Shown piece after piece: positions 37,131 to 51,277 of a DNA stretch of 64,000 bases. This stretch comes from Trochalopteron elliotii (Eukaryota > Chordata > Aves > Passeriformes > Leiothrichidae). Position 1 is the first letter of the stretch. Every line of letters begins with the position of its first letter. The DNA lies in contig JANPWX010019821.1 in the NCBI GenBank assembly GCA_024734555.1, forward strand, positions 1,492,657 to 1,556,656, written 5' to 3'. The notes beneath the pieces were generated by a model that made no database searches, was not told the DNA's origin, and saw only the letters and a program-made list of their open reading frames with translations. A program made the position numbers and the translations under genes.

Positions 37131-39314
37131 CTCAGTTAACTATTCCTGAAGCTCTAGAGCCCGATTTTGGCAAATTGAAGGCAATGATGTTTTCCATGTG
37201 CTTCCTAGAAATCTATCCTCAGAGGGACCTATTCCTCTGCTGAAAGCCTCTTATAACCTTACTATCGTGATAAAAGACACAATTTTCAAAGAGGCGGACT
37301 AAGGACAATAGGCGAAATTCCTTCAATTTAATTGAAAATTCCCCATTTCATTGATTGAAAATCCCCAACTCTGATAGCAGAGCTTGCTTACCATGGGACT
37401 TTATGGTTCTGGGAAGGGAGGAAGTTAGCTATACATAGTGGAAAACCACTGTGGCTACATAATAATCCCCTTAAAATATTGCATGTTTCTTTGAGTTTTT
37501 ATATAAAATCATATCCATAGCAAATCTATATTTTTTCCTATTGCCATGTTTTGTCAAAAGCCTTCAGTATAACAGGGAGCTTTTCAACAATAGGAAAGTA
37601 ATTTTGTCAGTTGAACATGCTATATAATTAAAGGATTAACATTTTCTCTGAAATGGAATTAAGAAACAGAAATGGGTCTAGAGTTAACTCCTTCATGTTT
37701 AGATGACTGGCCAAGGAACTAAAAGGTGTAGAATTTCCTTGGGAAATGTGCATTTTGGCTAGAGCTGTGCAAAATACTGCTGTGAAGACATTTTGGACTG
37801 CAACATTTGGAAAATTTTCTGTCAGAATTTTGGTGCAAGGAGGCTATTAGATGAAGAATGATGTGAAAAGCTGGAAGGAAGACAAAGAAACATGTATTTT
37901 CCAACCCAGCAAACTTTCAGTCTTGCTGCAGACGATGATCTCAAACCCATACACATACTCACTGGCATACTTTTACCTAAGCTTGAAAATATGCAAATAC
38001 AAACTTTGAGAAAATATGCCTTTTCAGTTTTTACATATTCAACATGGCAGATCTCCAGGACTTCATAATAATTCTGTATAACTTGTAACTGGGGAAACAC
38101 ACATGTCTGAGCATTGCCTACTTGCATGTTGATTTCTAGGCCTGGGCGGAACAGCCAGACACCCAACAGTTCTGGCAAGGTTGTGTATCTATTTTCTTAC
38201 TGCATTAGTGATGGACTGCAAATACTAAGACTAATTTTATCTTTCTTTTACAGGAAGTTAAATCTCTTGAAAATATCACTATTGTTTTAGATAAAAAAGT
38301 GGCATGGAAGTTGATGTATTTTTAAGGTGAGGGCTTTCTCACATAGATTTAAAGACCATTTTTTATACCCAGATAACTAGCATCTTCTCAATTTTGTGGG
38401 CCCCATCCTAAATTGCAGGATTAATGGATAGGCAGCTATTAGGAGAAGACTGCATGCACGTTCCTGCCCAGATTACTGTGAGCAGTTCATGTTTCCTCTG
38501 GCCTTTGACTGTTAGGGTGGAGCAGTTTCCCTGTCACTGGACAAAGTACAGTGATGGGTCATACCATCTGCACAGAGATCTCATGCTATTGCTTTTCCTC
38601 TCTGCTCTGCCATTAATGATGTCACTACCATTTCTTTGGCACAGCAGTTTGTGACTTGAATATCTTGGTTCCATCTTCAGTTCTGCTTTTAGTCTTACTT
38701 TTGTCTTGACTTGTAACCCCTGGAACTGTACCTCAGCCCCTGAATCTTTCTACACACTGGAAGAGGCACTTTTCTCTTTATTCTCTTCCAAGGCAAAGAA
38801 GATCTTGGGGCCTTCCCTGGCTGCTGCTGTGCTGCCTGCTGCTTCCATATGTCCTCACACATGCAGAGATCCCTAGCCACAGGCTTCTGGGGATGCTATG
38901 CCTCTCCTTTCCTGCCACTCTCATCACAAAGCATCTGTCTTTAAGTGTCTTTGCTGACATCCCTTAAATCACCACAGATCCTCTCCTCATGTCACCATTG
39001 GTCTGGCATGGGTCTCTGTACATCTCAGTGTCCAAGCTAGATCTTAATGGACTGGTTTGGGGATTGGGAGCAGTACAGTCATAACTGCTCAGGGTCATCT
39101 CTTGTAATCCATCCCTCCTCTACGCACTCCAGCCCTCCTTCACTTACCCTTTGTGCTTCCTTCACAACCACCCTGAATGTCTTTGCATGGTACTTTATTA
39201 TGCCACACTGATGCCCTTTTCACTCAAAATATGCAATTTACTCAAATTCAAGCCCTAGGAAATTGTCCTTTCTGCTTTTCTAGTGATGCCGTTTACTGAT
39301 GCATCTCTTGCACT

Positions 39315-39560
39315 AAGTTTGCTGCAGGATTTGTGAAACTGGAACATGCCTGAATATGAGAATAACTTCTTTACTCTGAGTGTGAATTTCCCAGGGAAGC
39401 TGTGAAGACTTCTTCAGTGCAGATATTCAAAAGCCATCTGAACACAAGCATGAATAACAATCTCTAGAATGACCCTGGCTGCACAGAGAGGTTTTGCTAT
39501 GTGACCTCCTATGGGCCCTCCCAACCTTACCCATTCTATGATTGTGACTGACGTGCAACA
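39315..39560 (+). mobile_element. CR1 LINE 3' end, plus orientation, diverged
   Basis: Recognisable CR1 tail order: a worn 'AATAACTTCTTTACTCTGAG' block, CCCAGGGAAGCTGTGAAGAC, then ATGACCCTGGCTGCACAGAG, GGGCCCTCCCAACCTTACCC and ATTCTATGATTGTGACTG at the end. Moderately decayed and strongly 5'-truncated. It is of a different CR1 subfamily style from the copy at 27.7 kb. Confidence 0.8.
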
Positions 39561-42500
39561 GTAGAAACAGGAAAAATAATCTCTGTCAACTCCAGAGACT
39601 GTCGTGAAGCTGGGCAGGTGAAAAAATACAAATGGTTTGTTTGTGGAATGAGATGCTTCCTTCAACCCCTCTTTTAAAAATGTTGGTGTCATTAAATAAA
39701 GCTAAAATTGAAGTAAAAGTTAAAGTCTTAATTTTGGAATCATCAAAATGCTGTAACGACACTTGCTGTGCTTGCACTAAAAGTGGCTCAAGGCATAACT
39801 CCTATCAGCTCTGCCCAGTATTAAGAGCTTCTGAGCTTCTTCAAAGAATTGATATTTTGTCTTTTTGGCAAAGCATCTTCAGGATCTGCTTCTGGCAGGC
39901 TGGCTCTGTGCATAAATCATTCTTGTTACAAATCATAATCATTCTTGTTACATTTCAAGCCAGCAAACAGCCCTGGTTCAGATTTAGCAAACTGAAATGC
40001 AGCTGTATCGACCACCTCAGCCTACCACATATTCCCTGCAGGAATTTACATGTTGCTTACTACAGTGAGATATGAAATAAAATACCCAGAATTCAAGTTG
40101 TTCTCTCCCCATTTGAGCTATGCACAGTGTAACCATACAGCCAAAAATTGGAGGAGGCCTCTCTTGACTAGTGAAGATACCCTGTGAGTGGAGATCATTC
40201 AGGGCCTGAATGTGTCCCATCTCTAGACTGAGGCTCTTTGGCTGGGAAGAGACATTTTGGGAGGCTGGAGACAAGAGCTGCTCCTCCATCCCTGGGGAGA
40301 TTCATATCATCAGGAATGGTATGGCAATGGACCAGTACCCTTTGATGGAGATCCTGATCCAGATCTGGTCTGGAGATGCTGTGGCAGAAGAAGAAGAGTC
40401 TTTCTCCCTTCACAGCAGATCCGAAGAACACCCCACATGGATGCCTTGCAACAAAATCTCCTAGTGTGGCTAGTGTGATGGTTGTAAACAGTGTCAGTGA
40501 TTCTCTCATCTTCATGAGGATTGGAAAAGGAAGTTTTTTCATAGTTTTTTGACATTAAAGAGAGGTATTATGCATTTTTAATGTCAGCATTCCACTGGTA
40601 TACATATTGAGCATAGCTTTGGGCTTTTACATCATCACACAACTATTAACCTATATTCCTCACTGGGCCAAAGCCTGTATTACTGAAGCTGTTCAAATGC
40701 ACCGTAATTTCCACTAATTCAGAATAAAATCATTTCAAAGTGGCTGAACTGGACAGTATTAATGGGGCCAAAACATTAGTCCACACTGACCAGTAAACTA
40801 TATTGACACATTTCAACTTAATTTTTTTAAAAAAGTGTAGATTGAGTCTTGGGAGGTGAGTTCTAACCTAGAACTAGGATTTTCAGCCTTTGAACCATTT
40901 TTAATAAAGAAGCTGTTATTTGAGGAAGATATTTAAAACATGTCAAGAGTTAACTTTCAGCAAACATTTTGTCCCAAAAGTGCAAATTTGAGCCTGGGAG
41001 GTTGGGATGAAGTCTGGCTCAGTTCTTTCAATTTGGAAGTATCAAAACACTTTTACTCAAAAAGCATTTTTTTCTACACTCCCTATGGGAAACATAACCT
41101 TTTTGTTCCATCCAACATTTAAAACTTTCTGCATTACTGTGATGATTCATGGAAATTGTGGTTCAGCTGCCACATACCCTCTCCCATCCACCAGGACACT
41201 TTGGTGGGATGCATAATGGATACAGTCCCCCTGTGATACACCATTAGAGACCAGTCAGATTACATTGTGTGATAGGTAATGTAGCACACCCATATAGTTG
41301 TTGTGTGGGAGCTGATGGGTCCTATAACCAAAACACAGTTTTCTGAAAGCTGCAGAGTTTGGCCACAGTGTGTTGTCAAATTACTTTCAAATGAAATGTT
41401 TCTTCCTGGTTCAACACACTAAAATTTTTCATGTAAATTTTCCCAAGAGAAACTTTGATTTTTAGTTCTGCTCAAAGTTTGCAAAATCCTGTAATCAGGT
41501 TGGTATTTGGAAAAAAAGGTAAGTTACTGCCTTAAAAAAAAGGCAGCTTGGTCTGTTTAATAAAATTGCAACCAATTATTTTTCTTTATTTTCCTAGATT
41601 CTTACAAGAAACCTTTCTTTAATCTGGCAAGTTAAACTCATTGTTAAGAGCATATCCTCCTTCCAAAATGCAACATATATGAAAGCATGATACTTATCTC
41701 ACGATCCAGGGTAATGTGCAGAGAGAGTTACCATGAGTCACACTCTGTACCTGAGCTATCCCAGGGTATTAGCTTGAGATGGAAAAGATGTATTCACTAG
41801 TCTCAAGAAATCACATCCTTTACAAAACTTAAAACTTAATGGATCCTTACAAATAACTGTCATTTTGTCAGTGTAGAAGAGGTACAGCTAGATTACATAT
41901 GTGTGATTTTAATCAAATGTACCATACAGTTCTCATATATTTGTACTATCTTTACAATAATTTACCTTTGTATTTTAAATTGAGTTTATGTAAAACAATC
42001 TCCTCTAGAAAATCTAAACAAAACAACTAATGTATTATCAAAGCATTTTAGAGGTGTGGTTAACCTTCACTTTGCTGAACCTTCCATCTCTTTGATGTAC
42101 GATCCATCTTAGATGGGATTTGACAGTGTCTCTGGCTAAAGGATTGGCATATTGTCTCATAAAATTGTGCACTTTTCCAACATAGTTTGCTAGAACTGTG
42201 CTTTAGTTATGTTACGTGGCCCTTACTTTTCCATTCAAAGGTTGTTCAGGACGATGACTCATAGGAATCAGCTGAAGCTATGGTTTAAATGCATTGCTTG
42301 TCCTCAATTCTCAATGGGATTAAGTAAAACAGCAGAGGAATATAAACAGGTAGAAATAAGCAAAGTGACTTGTATAGAATTAATTTATGCCACATAGGAA
42401 CTGTATTTATGCCTTTCCTTGTTTTTGGGGTTCTTCTGTCACTGCTGACATTTTCTGCCCAGTCACATGAGCAGCAGATCTGGCATTTCTTTTTGATGGC

Positions 42501-42698
42501 TATTCTCACACAGAATGTATAGATCTGTGGTCCATTGTGTCTTCAATGCATTGCAGGGGTACAGTTTCATGTGAACTGGGTTAGGTAAGCACCTGGATCA
42601 CAGGGTGTTTACCCAAATCAAGTGATGCCCTGAAGCTTAGATTATGACAGGTAAGAGATCAGATTAGCTGATGCCAGTGGAGCTTGCAGGAACAGACA

Positions 42699-42757
42699 TG
42701 AGTGAGTGAGTGAGTGAGTGAGTGAGTGAGTGAGTGAGTGAGTGAGTGAGTGAGTGA
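42699..42757. repeat. (TGAG)n microsatellite
   Basis: Nearly 15 perfect units. It encodes a false L-T-H-S repeat on the minus strand. Confidence 0.97.
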
Positions 42758-43104
42758 AATGACAAGGTACACCCACAGCTCTGTGCCAGGGCCCCCACTC
42801 TCTCTGATGCAGGAGCTCTGTGACATACAGGAAGTGACATACCAAACCTTGCTAAAAGTATTGCTTAAAAAAAATTCTGGTAAATATGGCTGGGGTAAAG
42901 AGAGGAATTCTAAAAATTCTCACAGTGAAATGACCACATAGGACATATAAAATTGAAGAAATTAATACAACACTCTAGCTGGAAGAAGCTTTTCTACTCT
43001 GCTAATGCTGATTTTCTTATAAACCAACCCTTACAGAGTAGCAGAGGACTGAAAATTTTGATTTGATGCTAGTATTTGTAAATTTAAATAAGATAATCAC
43101 ATTG

Positions 43105-43123
43105 TATATATATATATATATAT
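43105..43123. repeat. Short (TA)n microsatellite
   Basis: Nine and a half TA units. Confidence 0.9.
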
Positions 43124-46100
43124 GAAACTGGGTATCTGGGTGTAGGTGTTGAGTGAAGCTGCAGAAGAGTTGTTACCGTAAATCATTTATGATAGTTTTG
43201 ATAACAGGCCTCATAACCTAACCTTAGTATTCTGATGAAATTTGATCCTTGAGAGAGATAAGAGTGCTGCTAGCTTATCATCATCATCATAATGGTTGTT
43301 TTTCACCAGCATTGACCAAAAGGGCCCAAGGGTTTGCTCTGTGCTACCATGACACCTGTAAGTGAAATGTATGGAAACCGGCAATAGCCATTTAAACAGT
43401 TTGGTAGCACATCAGCCAGTTTAAGATCTACTATTTTTTAGTGCAGGAAACAGGACCAGACTGGCCAAAGTCCTGTGAAGCTGGTACATTTGTGTCCTGT
43501 AGTCAATAAGCACACTTAGGATACTGTGGAATCTACATGAGCTTTTCATTTTTATGGTTGCATGAGTAGTAAAGAGGATCAACAGAGTATTAAGTAGGTC
43601 CAATTCGGTGTGCAGATAAAAGAAACACATTACAGACACAGGGCTATAATAAAAAGAGAGATTATAATAGGCATTTCTTGAACATTGTTTGAAAATAATT
43701 AAAAATGTGAATCCAATATGCTGTAAGATTACTCCCAGTATGCTACTCAGACATCTAATTTTGACCAAACAATGCTCAAGGACTTTTGAAGTGTATGGGA
43801 AGGACTTACAAAGCCAGTGCTACTGAAAGTAGGAAAGATTACTAGAAGAGGAATTTGTAAATAATTGTGTTGGTTACATCACCCATATGTACTGATAAGA
43901 GTCAGCTAGTAAATAGAACAATCAGTACTGGTTCATAATGCTAGCAAAACAGTAAGGATACAATCTCCTCATCAAATACAGAAATTTATCCTGTGGATCA
44001 ATCTGAAAAACATATAAAAATCATATTAGGCTGCCCAGGAAGCATGTGGTTTTATAACAACACACCAATTAAGTTTGTGAATGCCATCCTTTATTGCAGG
44101 AGCAAGAGGCAATCAAAATAGGAAAAGGGCTATTATCTCTGTCTCCAAGATGAATTAGAGCATAACCAAAGGAGAAACCTTGTGTCCTCACTTCAAAAAA
44201 TACACTGAGAAACTAGGGTGTGTTCAGAAAAAGTTTATAAGCACAACTGAGAGTCTATAAAACATACCTGACACATAAAGACTTAAGCAAATGAGTCTAT
44301 TTTATTTATCCAAGAGAAAATTTAGAAGTGAATTAATTCCAGACTAGAAATGGTTACATGGAAAAATACTTCAGATGGTGACAGATCTGATTTAACAGAT
44401 AAAAATCATATTGAAATCAAGTGGCTGAAAGCTGGAATGAGACAATCAGATGAAAAAAGAAACAGAAATCTGTAAAAGAGAAACTGCCTAAGCTTTGGAG
44501 TGATTTGGGCTTGTTATATGTTTTTATGGACCTGAAGTTTTAAGAGTCATAATAGGAGAGTCATTCTAAAAGACGTGCATAAAGCTCAAACAGAAACTAT
44601 GATCTTGGTGTAGAAGTTATTGAGCAAGATTTTCCCAGCTTGTTAAAGGTAAGACTGTATGACTGTAATGTTCTATTTGGATGCCTGGCTCTTTCTGCTG
44701 GCCACGTGAATTTGCAAGTAACATAGCTAAAGAGGATCTACGGTGATTTGTTACACTTAAAGGACCTTCTAGGTAGTTATTCTAGAATTCCATCTATGTT
44801 GACTATACAGCATTCTGTGAAGCTCAGAAAAGCAGCTGCTCTATGTTTACAGAACAAGACCAGCTGAAACACATCAGAAACAAGATATGATCCTAACATC
44901 AGTTATATAGGCTACTCTACCCTTGTGTGATCGTGTTTCCAATGACTCAGCATGTATGACAAGCCCTTTGTCCTGTTGCTGTCCTCAAACTAAATTGGGA
45001 GGATTCACATGCTTCGTGCATGAGCTATGAGTTTTGACATCCTTGACTCACAGGAGCCATCTCTAGATGCCAACCATCTCTAACATCCTTGAATTCAAGA
45101 CACCTCAATATAACTCTCTGCTAATTCTGAGAAGCTAAATACACTCTAGATAATATAGAGTGCTCTGAGAACTTTCAGGGTACAAATGAGAAGTACTCTG
45201 CGAGGCTATGTACTGATGTATGTATACATTAGGTACAAACACATGAAGCAATAAGGTAGAAGTTATAAGCTTGTGGATTCAGAGCTCTAATTTCATTGCC
45301 AATTTGCAGTTCTCTGCAAACCCCTGAATTTTTTTGCCATGCTGCTCTATCAGGTGATCTACAGCAATCCTTTATTGCTAAAGCACCCACAAAGCTACCT
45401 GTGAATTGTTCCGATCTAACTAATTCTGCATGCAGTTTGTTACTGCCTGAAGGTGACATTGGCAATGCCTTGTCCTTCTCACCAGACACCATAGATGTCC
45501 CCAGCAGCCCCTCACAAACCTGCTTTTTTTCTGGTAGGAGAGGATTTGCTTTATTCAAGTCAGTCCTGCCTCCTGCCTGGAAGGAGGGGGAGATAGGTGA
45601 TTTGGGCTAGTCAGAGGTCACACAAAGGTTACCTGGAGCAGATGCTGAAGGTAGACTATCTTAGGGTGAAGAGGCAGGAGAGAACTGCTGGGATCCAAGG
45701 TACTTCAGTACAGCTCTGCCAATCACCATTCTGTTGCTTTATCTGGAAAGACTGACATTTTTGTCACCAAAGCCACAAGTCTGCCTTGCTTTTTGACCCT
45801 TCAGGGTGCTGTGTATTTTATTGCCCCTTTAGGATGTTGCTGGTCCTCACTGAGTTGTGACATGTCCCAGTGTCTGACCAGCACACATCAACCTGCACTG
45901 CAGTAACAGCCATCTCCAAGGAAAGCTTTTACAGGGAAGCAACAATCCTTCAATTCTCACCCACCACAATTTCAGGTTTCTAAACAGAGCATTCTTCACC
46001 ATTCTTCAGCATTCCTCAATCAGATGAAATTATTTGAGGGAAAAAGAGTCAAGGGTGTTGTCTACTATTTTTCATTCCAAGATTTCTGCCAAAGTTTGTG

Positions 46101-48080
46101 GGCAATGACTTGTTCACTCTGGCTGTCCCGTGCTGAGTTAGGTAATTTCTTCCAAAAGAACAGTAAATTATTCATGCAGGACATAAGTCTTTAAGGAGGC
46201 CTGCTTTTCTGCTGACCCAGTAACTGTAGCTTATTACATACATTAACTCAGTTTTATTTTCATTTTTGCACTCCAGAGTAGATGCTTACCACTATTTTCT
46301 CAGCAGCCTTCTGAAACTTGTTTGACATACCCATTCCCTAATTGCTTTTCACTGAACACAGAGGCTCTTGGATGACAGAGAATAAGAAATCCTTTACAAT
46401 CAAGACCAAAGTAGTCCCCAACTTCCTTTAGATTTTTTTCAGTAAGTATTTCCCTCTGCTTCTTTTTTTTTATCTTGTAGCTGCAAGATACCACTATGGG
46501 ATAACTGACTTTGAAAAAATAGCAAAGTAGAGAGGGGGTTGACATGGTCTAGCACTGATAATAATCCTTCTTTAAGGTGGAGGCTGGACTCAATGACCTC
46601 CAGACATTCTTTTGCAATCAGCATTTCTAGAAGTCTTCCAACTCAGGCTAGAATATATCAGTAGACAAATTTAAGCAGTTTTACTGACAGATGAGCATTC
46701 TGATCAAAGCTAGCCTAAAATAAATCTGTGTTTTCAGTCAACTTTCAGAGTGCAGATGAGACAAAAGAAATTTTATTTACTACATTGAAAAAGCAAGGTG
46801 ATTAACAGAGCTGTGTGAGATATCCTTGTTTTTATGCAGAACAAGTTTACTGGCTTTGTATCAGAAAATTTGCAGGATTTGCAGGTCCTAAAGTGTAGAA
46901 GTATATGGATTTGAACAAATCTAACTTCCCCTCACCCAAATCCTGTTATGAATCCAATGCAAAGTTCAGAATGAGTATAGGTGTGTTGGTTCAACTTAAA
47001 TGAGGATACAGCTAATAATGAATAGTGTAGCTTAAAGAAGAAGGGTTATGGAAGATGACAGTGGGAAAGACTTCAGAGAACCACTAATTTCACCTAGAAA
47101 TTCATGTTCATTATTTTCATAAAGTTAAGTTATACCATGTTTGGCTGACTGGTATTGTGAAAACTGTTGGTAACTCACCAGTTGTACCTCATTAACACCT
47201 CAAGAGTCTTATGTTACATGGCTTGGCACTTCTGCATTTATTGATAGCAGTCAAGCAACCTAAATATGCTCCTTTTTCATCCACTTAAACAGCTCTGTGG
47301 GATTAAAGCCTACTGACGTATCAAGGACACAACTAATGGATGGATAATTGAATAATCTAATAATGTAATAATCATTACTTCTACTTTTCCCGAAAAACTG
47401 TTTTAAAGGTGTGGTAATAAGAGTTAGTGGTCCCTCAGTAGAAGATGCATTAAATGGTAGTGGTTATTGCACTCATTTTCTAGTATCTATGCAAAACATT
47501 TAGCAGGAAAAGAAATAATTTATGATTTATAACAGGACAGCTTTGTGATAGAAAGTGTGTGAGGTGAGAATCAAGACTATACAACTTTCTCTTTGGATTA
47601 ATTTGGATGAAATCCCAAGTGCCCACACACTTAGGCATGACTATCCTCATTTTGCTGTTCTGTGCAACTTTATTTGGCCAACTCCATATTTAGCAAAAAT
47701 TGGAGATGTTCCACTGAAGTCCTATGGAGAAAGGCAGATGATCAGAGCTTCATAACACAAAAGAGCACTCAGAATGTATCAAGAGAAATCTCCCATGCCT
47801 CCCAAAAATCACATTATAATCTGGAAACAGTGTGAAGGATTTAGTTTAGTAAGCTTCTTTCACAATAGCCCACTCCACATAAAGACAATGGTGTCTTTCT
47901 ACTATAATTTCATTCAAAACCCACTTTTTGTTTTCCTCCATGAAGCAATAACTGCTATGCAAATTTATTTTCTACCACAGGCCCAGACTAAAATCCCACC
48001 TTTAAGGAGAATTTTGCCACTGACATAAAATGCAGAATTTAATGAACTGTGCCTGCACTCTTACATAATTAATGAAATCT

Positions 48081-48150
48081 CCCTTCCTTCCTTCCTTCCT
48101 TCCTTCCTTCCTTCCTTCCTTCCTTCCTTCCTTCCTTCCTTCCTTCCTTC
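48081..48150. repeat. (CTTC)n microsatellite next to an assembly gap
   Basis: About 70 bases of perfect CTTC repeat on the plus strand. Such polypurine/polypyrimidine mirror repeats can form triplex DNA and often stop sequencing. The gap starts 25 bases later. Confidence 0.97.
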
Positions 48151-48175
48151 AGAGACTAATCTCTCTACTCGGCGT

Positions 48176-48552
48176 NNNNNNNNNNNNNNNNNNNNNNNNN
48201 NNNNNNNNNNNNNNNNNNNNNNNNNNNNNNNNNNNNNNNNNNNNNNNNNNNNNNNNNNNNNNNNNNNNNNNNNNNNNNNNNNNNNNNNNNNNNNNNNNNN
48301 NNNNNNNNNNNNNNNNNNNNNNNNNNNNNNNNNNNNNNNNNNNNNNNNNNNNNNNNNNNNNNNNNNNNNNNNNNNNNNNNNNNNNNNNNNNNNNNNNNNN
48401 NNNNNNNNNNNNNNNNNNNNNNNNNNNNNNNNNNNNNNNNNNNNNNNNNNNNNNNNNNNNNNNNNNNNNNNNNNNNNNNNNNNNNNNNNNNNNNNNNNNN
48501 NNNNNNNNNNNNNNNNNNNNNNNNNNNNNNNNNNNNNNNNNNNNNNNNNNNN
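48176..48552. other. Assembly gap of 377 N
   Basis: A run of N with pyrimidine-rich repeats on both sides, so it probably hides a longer C/T tract. The number 377 is not a round placeholder and may be an estimate from read pairs. Confidence 0.99.
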
Positions 48553-48660
48553 CCCTCCTTCCCTCCTTCCCTCCCTCCCTCCCTCCCTCCCTCCCCGAAC
48601 GTCCCGGAACTTCCCGGAACTTCCAAGAACTTCCTTCCCAGAACTTCCCTTCCCTTCCCT
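48553..48660. repeat. Pyrimidine-rich tract with GGAACTTCC repeats
   Basis: Starts with CCCT and CCTT units, then about five tandem GAACTTCC-containing units of 10-14 bases at about 48596-48650. The plus strand is almost all C and T apart from the GAA triplets. Confidence 0.9.
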
Positions 48661-50189
48661 TCATCATATAACTCCCTATCTTTCCTGACTTTTCTTTTGC
48701 TTTGACAGAGCATGTAGCTGTTGATAGAGATTCAGTTATCCTACCAGTGAAATTGCTTATCAGACTGTAAATTCCAAATTACCTAAGAAAAGTTTGCAAA
48801 ACAAAACTTGCAAAGATATATGAAATGCATCCCCAGCTCTCTATGTACATGTTGTATGGCATACCATTATATCATTTTCCCTACATCTGCCATAAAAGGC
48901 AAGAACTTCAGTGTAGGAGTCAAGGGGCTGATGAATGTGTGCAATTTACTGTAACTGTTGGGCTAATCCCCTTCCCCCACCCTCTTAGCTGAGCTGTGAC
49001 AGCCATAAACCAGCTGTGAGAGCCATAAACTCTCCGAAAGGAGGAACAGATACCAGCACTCTGATAAGAAACAGACCATTCACTTGTCTTGTTACAGCTG
49101 GAGAACAAGCAGCATGAGGAGGATGACTTTCTTGCACAGTACAAGACCAGTATTGTATTTATCAGCTGTGCCAGTTACTTTGAAACACATGGAAGGACCT
49201 CTAGCAGCATGCATTACCTTTCCTTTTAAGAACAAGGCTTTGCGTGGTGTGACTAGTTTTTAAAACAGTCATTTGGACATTGCATTACCCATGTGGGAAA
49301 AAAAGGCTTTTGGTAAATGAAATGCAGAAACACAGCCTATTCAAGTTCATATTTACATCCCAGTGTGTCTCCAGGCTGGTGACAATACATCCAAATGGAT
49401 TCTGGTGCCTAGAGCAGAACTAAGGTGCTCCTTCCAAACCCAAGACTCTGAAACCCCCTCCATCTACAGCATACTTACAGAAACCTAGAAATCCTCTGCC
49501 CGTGATGTTGTAATGCCCAAAGTTCATGTCAGCATGTGTTGGTGAATGTTCATGGATACTTTAGATATGATAAAGACACATAAACTGCAGCCTAAACAGC
49601 AAAAGCCACCCATACACTATTAAACAAAAGGCACGTGAAGGCACATGAAATTAGGCTTCTGCAGAAAATACCTGTCCTTACAGAATGGCAGCTACAAGAG
49701 TGGCAGACATTATTTTTTATTAAAATAGTTCTGTACAACCATTAAATTGGGAGATAAAGGGTGGTGGTCATTGCTTTCTAAATAACAGTCTATCTGGATC
49801 ATTTCCTTGGGAGTTAAAAGGCTTTGAACCAAATTCCATTTTCTTCCTGAGGGTTTTTAAGATGTGTTAGGGTTTTCTTCCTTTTCTTTTCTTACCCACT
49901 GCAGGCCAAAATACTGCAGGAAGACTCTTCAGTTTTCTAGTTGTAGTTGAACAATTAGACATATTGAGCCAGAAGAGGAAGTCTGTGAGAAGCACAGAGA
50001 ATGGATGCAAGAATAAAATGGATGCTCACCTATAGAAAATGAATTGAAATAGCTGTATAATATTGACTTGACATACAATGTAGTAAAAATTATGAAGCAC
50101 AGGAAATAGTTCTTCAACACTATTGATTTCTCAAGTTTCTGGTTAATTTTCAGTTATAGTCAGATATTTAACTACTAACCATTTAGGGA

Positions 50190-51075
50190 CAGAAGATGAC
50201 TGGGAGTAATTGGCAAAGACTTAGGAAGGGGTGGTCAATCCTGGCCAACTAGACAGCCTTCTGTGGTGAAATGACTGGCTCAATGGACAAGGAGGAACTA
50301 GCAGGTTCTTTTTCTTGATGTCAGAGAGGTTTTTGATGCTTTCCCCAGTAGCATTCTAATAGACTAGTTACTGAAATATGTTTTAGGTAAGTGAATGCTG
50401 AGATGGATTGAAATCTGACTGAACACCTGAGCTAAAAAGGTTTTGGTTGGTGGCATGAAGTCCAATTGTGAGCCAGTTCCTAGTGATGTACATCAAGCAT
50501 CAATACTGGAACCAATGCCGATTAAAACCTTTGCTAAATTACTGGTATAGACTGTACCCTCACCAAGTTTGTAAATGAAACACAATAGAAAGAAGTGATG
50601 ACAAACCAGAAGGCATGCTGCCATTCAGAGGAACCTGGACAGGCTAAGGAAATGATCTCAAAAAGATCTCATGTAGTACAGCAAAGGGAAGTGCAAGGCC
50701 CTCCCCCTGAGGAGGAACAACTGCAGACACATACCAGGAGCCTACCACCTGGAAAGCAATTCTGCAGAGAAGGTCCAGGAGGTAGATACCAAACTGATCA
50801 TTGAACCAGCAATGTACCCTTCCAGCAAACAACAGCTCCCTAGGAGAAATGTTCACAGCAGGTCAGGGGAGGAGATCCTTCCCCTCTACTCAGCCCTGGC
50901 AAGGACTCCTCTGGAGTGCTGGGGCTAGTTCTGGGCTCCTCAGTACAGGACAGACATGGAGCTACTGGAGCAAGTCCAGTAAAGGGCAATGGAGATGGTT
51001 AAAGAGCTGGAGTGTGTCTGATACAAGGGGAGGCTGAAGGAGTTGGGACTGTTTAGCCTGGAAAAAAGAAAACTC
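50190..51075 (+). mobile_element. CR1 LINE, ORF2 part, plus orientation, diverged
   Basis: The plus strand follows the CR1 ORF2 order in worn form: TAGACAGCCTTCTGTGGTG, GTCAGAGAGGTTTTTGATGC, ATACTGGAACCAATGCCGAT, ACCAAGTTTGTAAATGAAAC, ATCCTTCCCCTCTACTCAGC and GGACTGTTTAGCCTGGAAAA. It stops there, without the 3' tail, so it is clipped at both ends. Non-functional. Confidence 0.85.
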
Positions 51076-51277
51076 CACAGTGGTATAACAAAAGTCTTGG
51101 TTTTAAACTGTTAGTAGTAAATATTGTTTTGTTCGCACAAAACAATCCACATGTTATCCATAGTATCTTAGAGAAGCAGATTTTGCTGATCCAGTACTGC
51201 ATCATTTCCACGTGGCAAAAAACATCAGAATTTGAAACACCTTGCCTCTGTATTCTGAATTATGGGGTTTAACATAC

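Larger units (their letters stand above)
32870..39314. other. Intron-like sequence with simple repeats
   Basis: No supported exon. Contains a TA microsatellite (34897-34948) and an A/C-rich tract (36945-37130), listed separately. A 28-base segment with good splice signals at 35963-35990 does not fit the phase of the neighbouring exons (see rejected items). Confidence 0.3.
39561..50189. other. Long intron-like stretch, simple repeats and a gap
   Basis: No supported exon over about 10.6 kb. The segment 40020-40545 is compositionally more complex and gives overlapping frames on both strands, which may indicate an unrecognised dispersed repeat, but I could not assign it. Microsatellites and a gap are listed separately. 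A possible CR1 scrap (GGAGGCTGGACTCAATGACC) lies at about 46577. Confidence 0.3.

Noticed and set aside
40195..40542. Overlapping frames of 84-115 codons on both strands
   Set aside because: No motif, no splice context, and near-equal openness on both strands; possibly an unrecognised repeat.
48596..48650. GAACTTCC repeats as heat-shock elements
   Set aside because: Heat-shock elements need GAA and TTC separated by two bases; here the spacing is one base, and the setting is a simple repeat.
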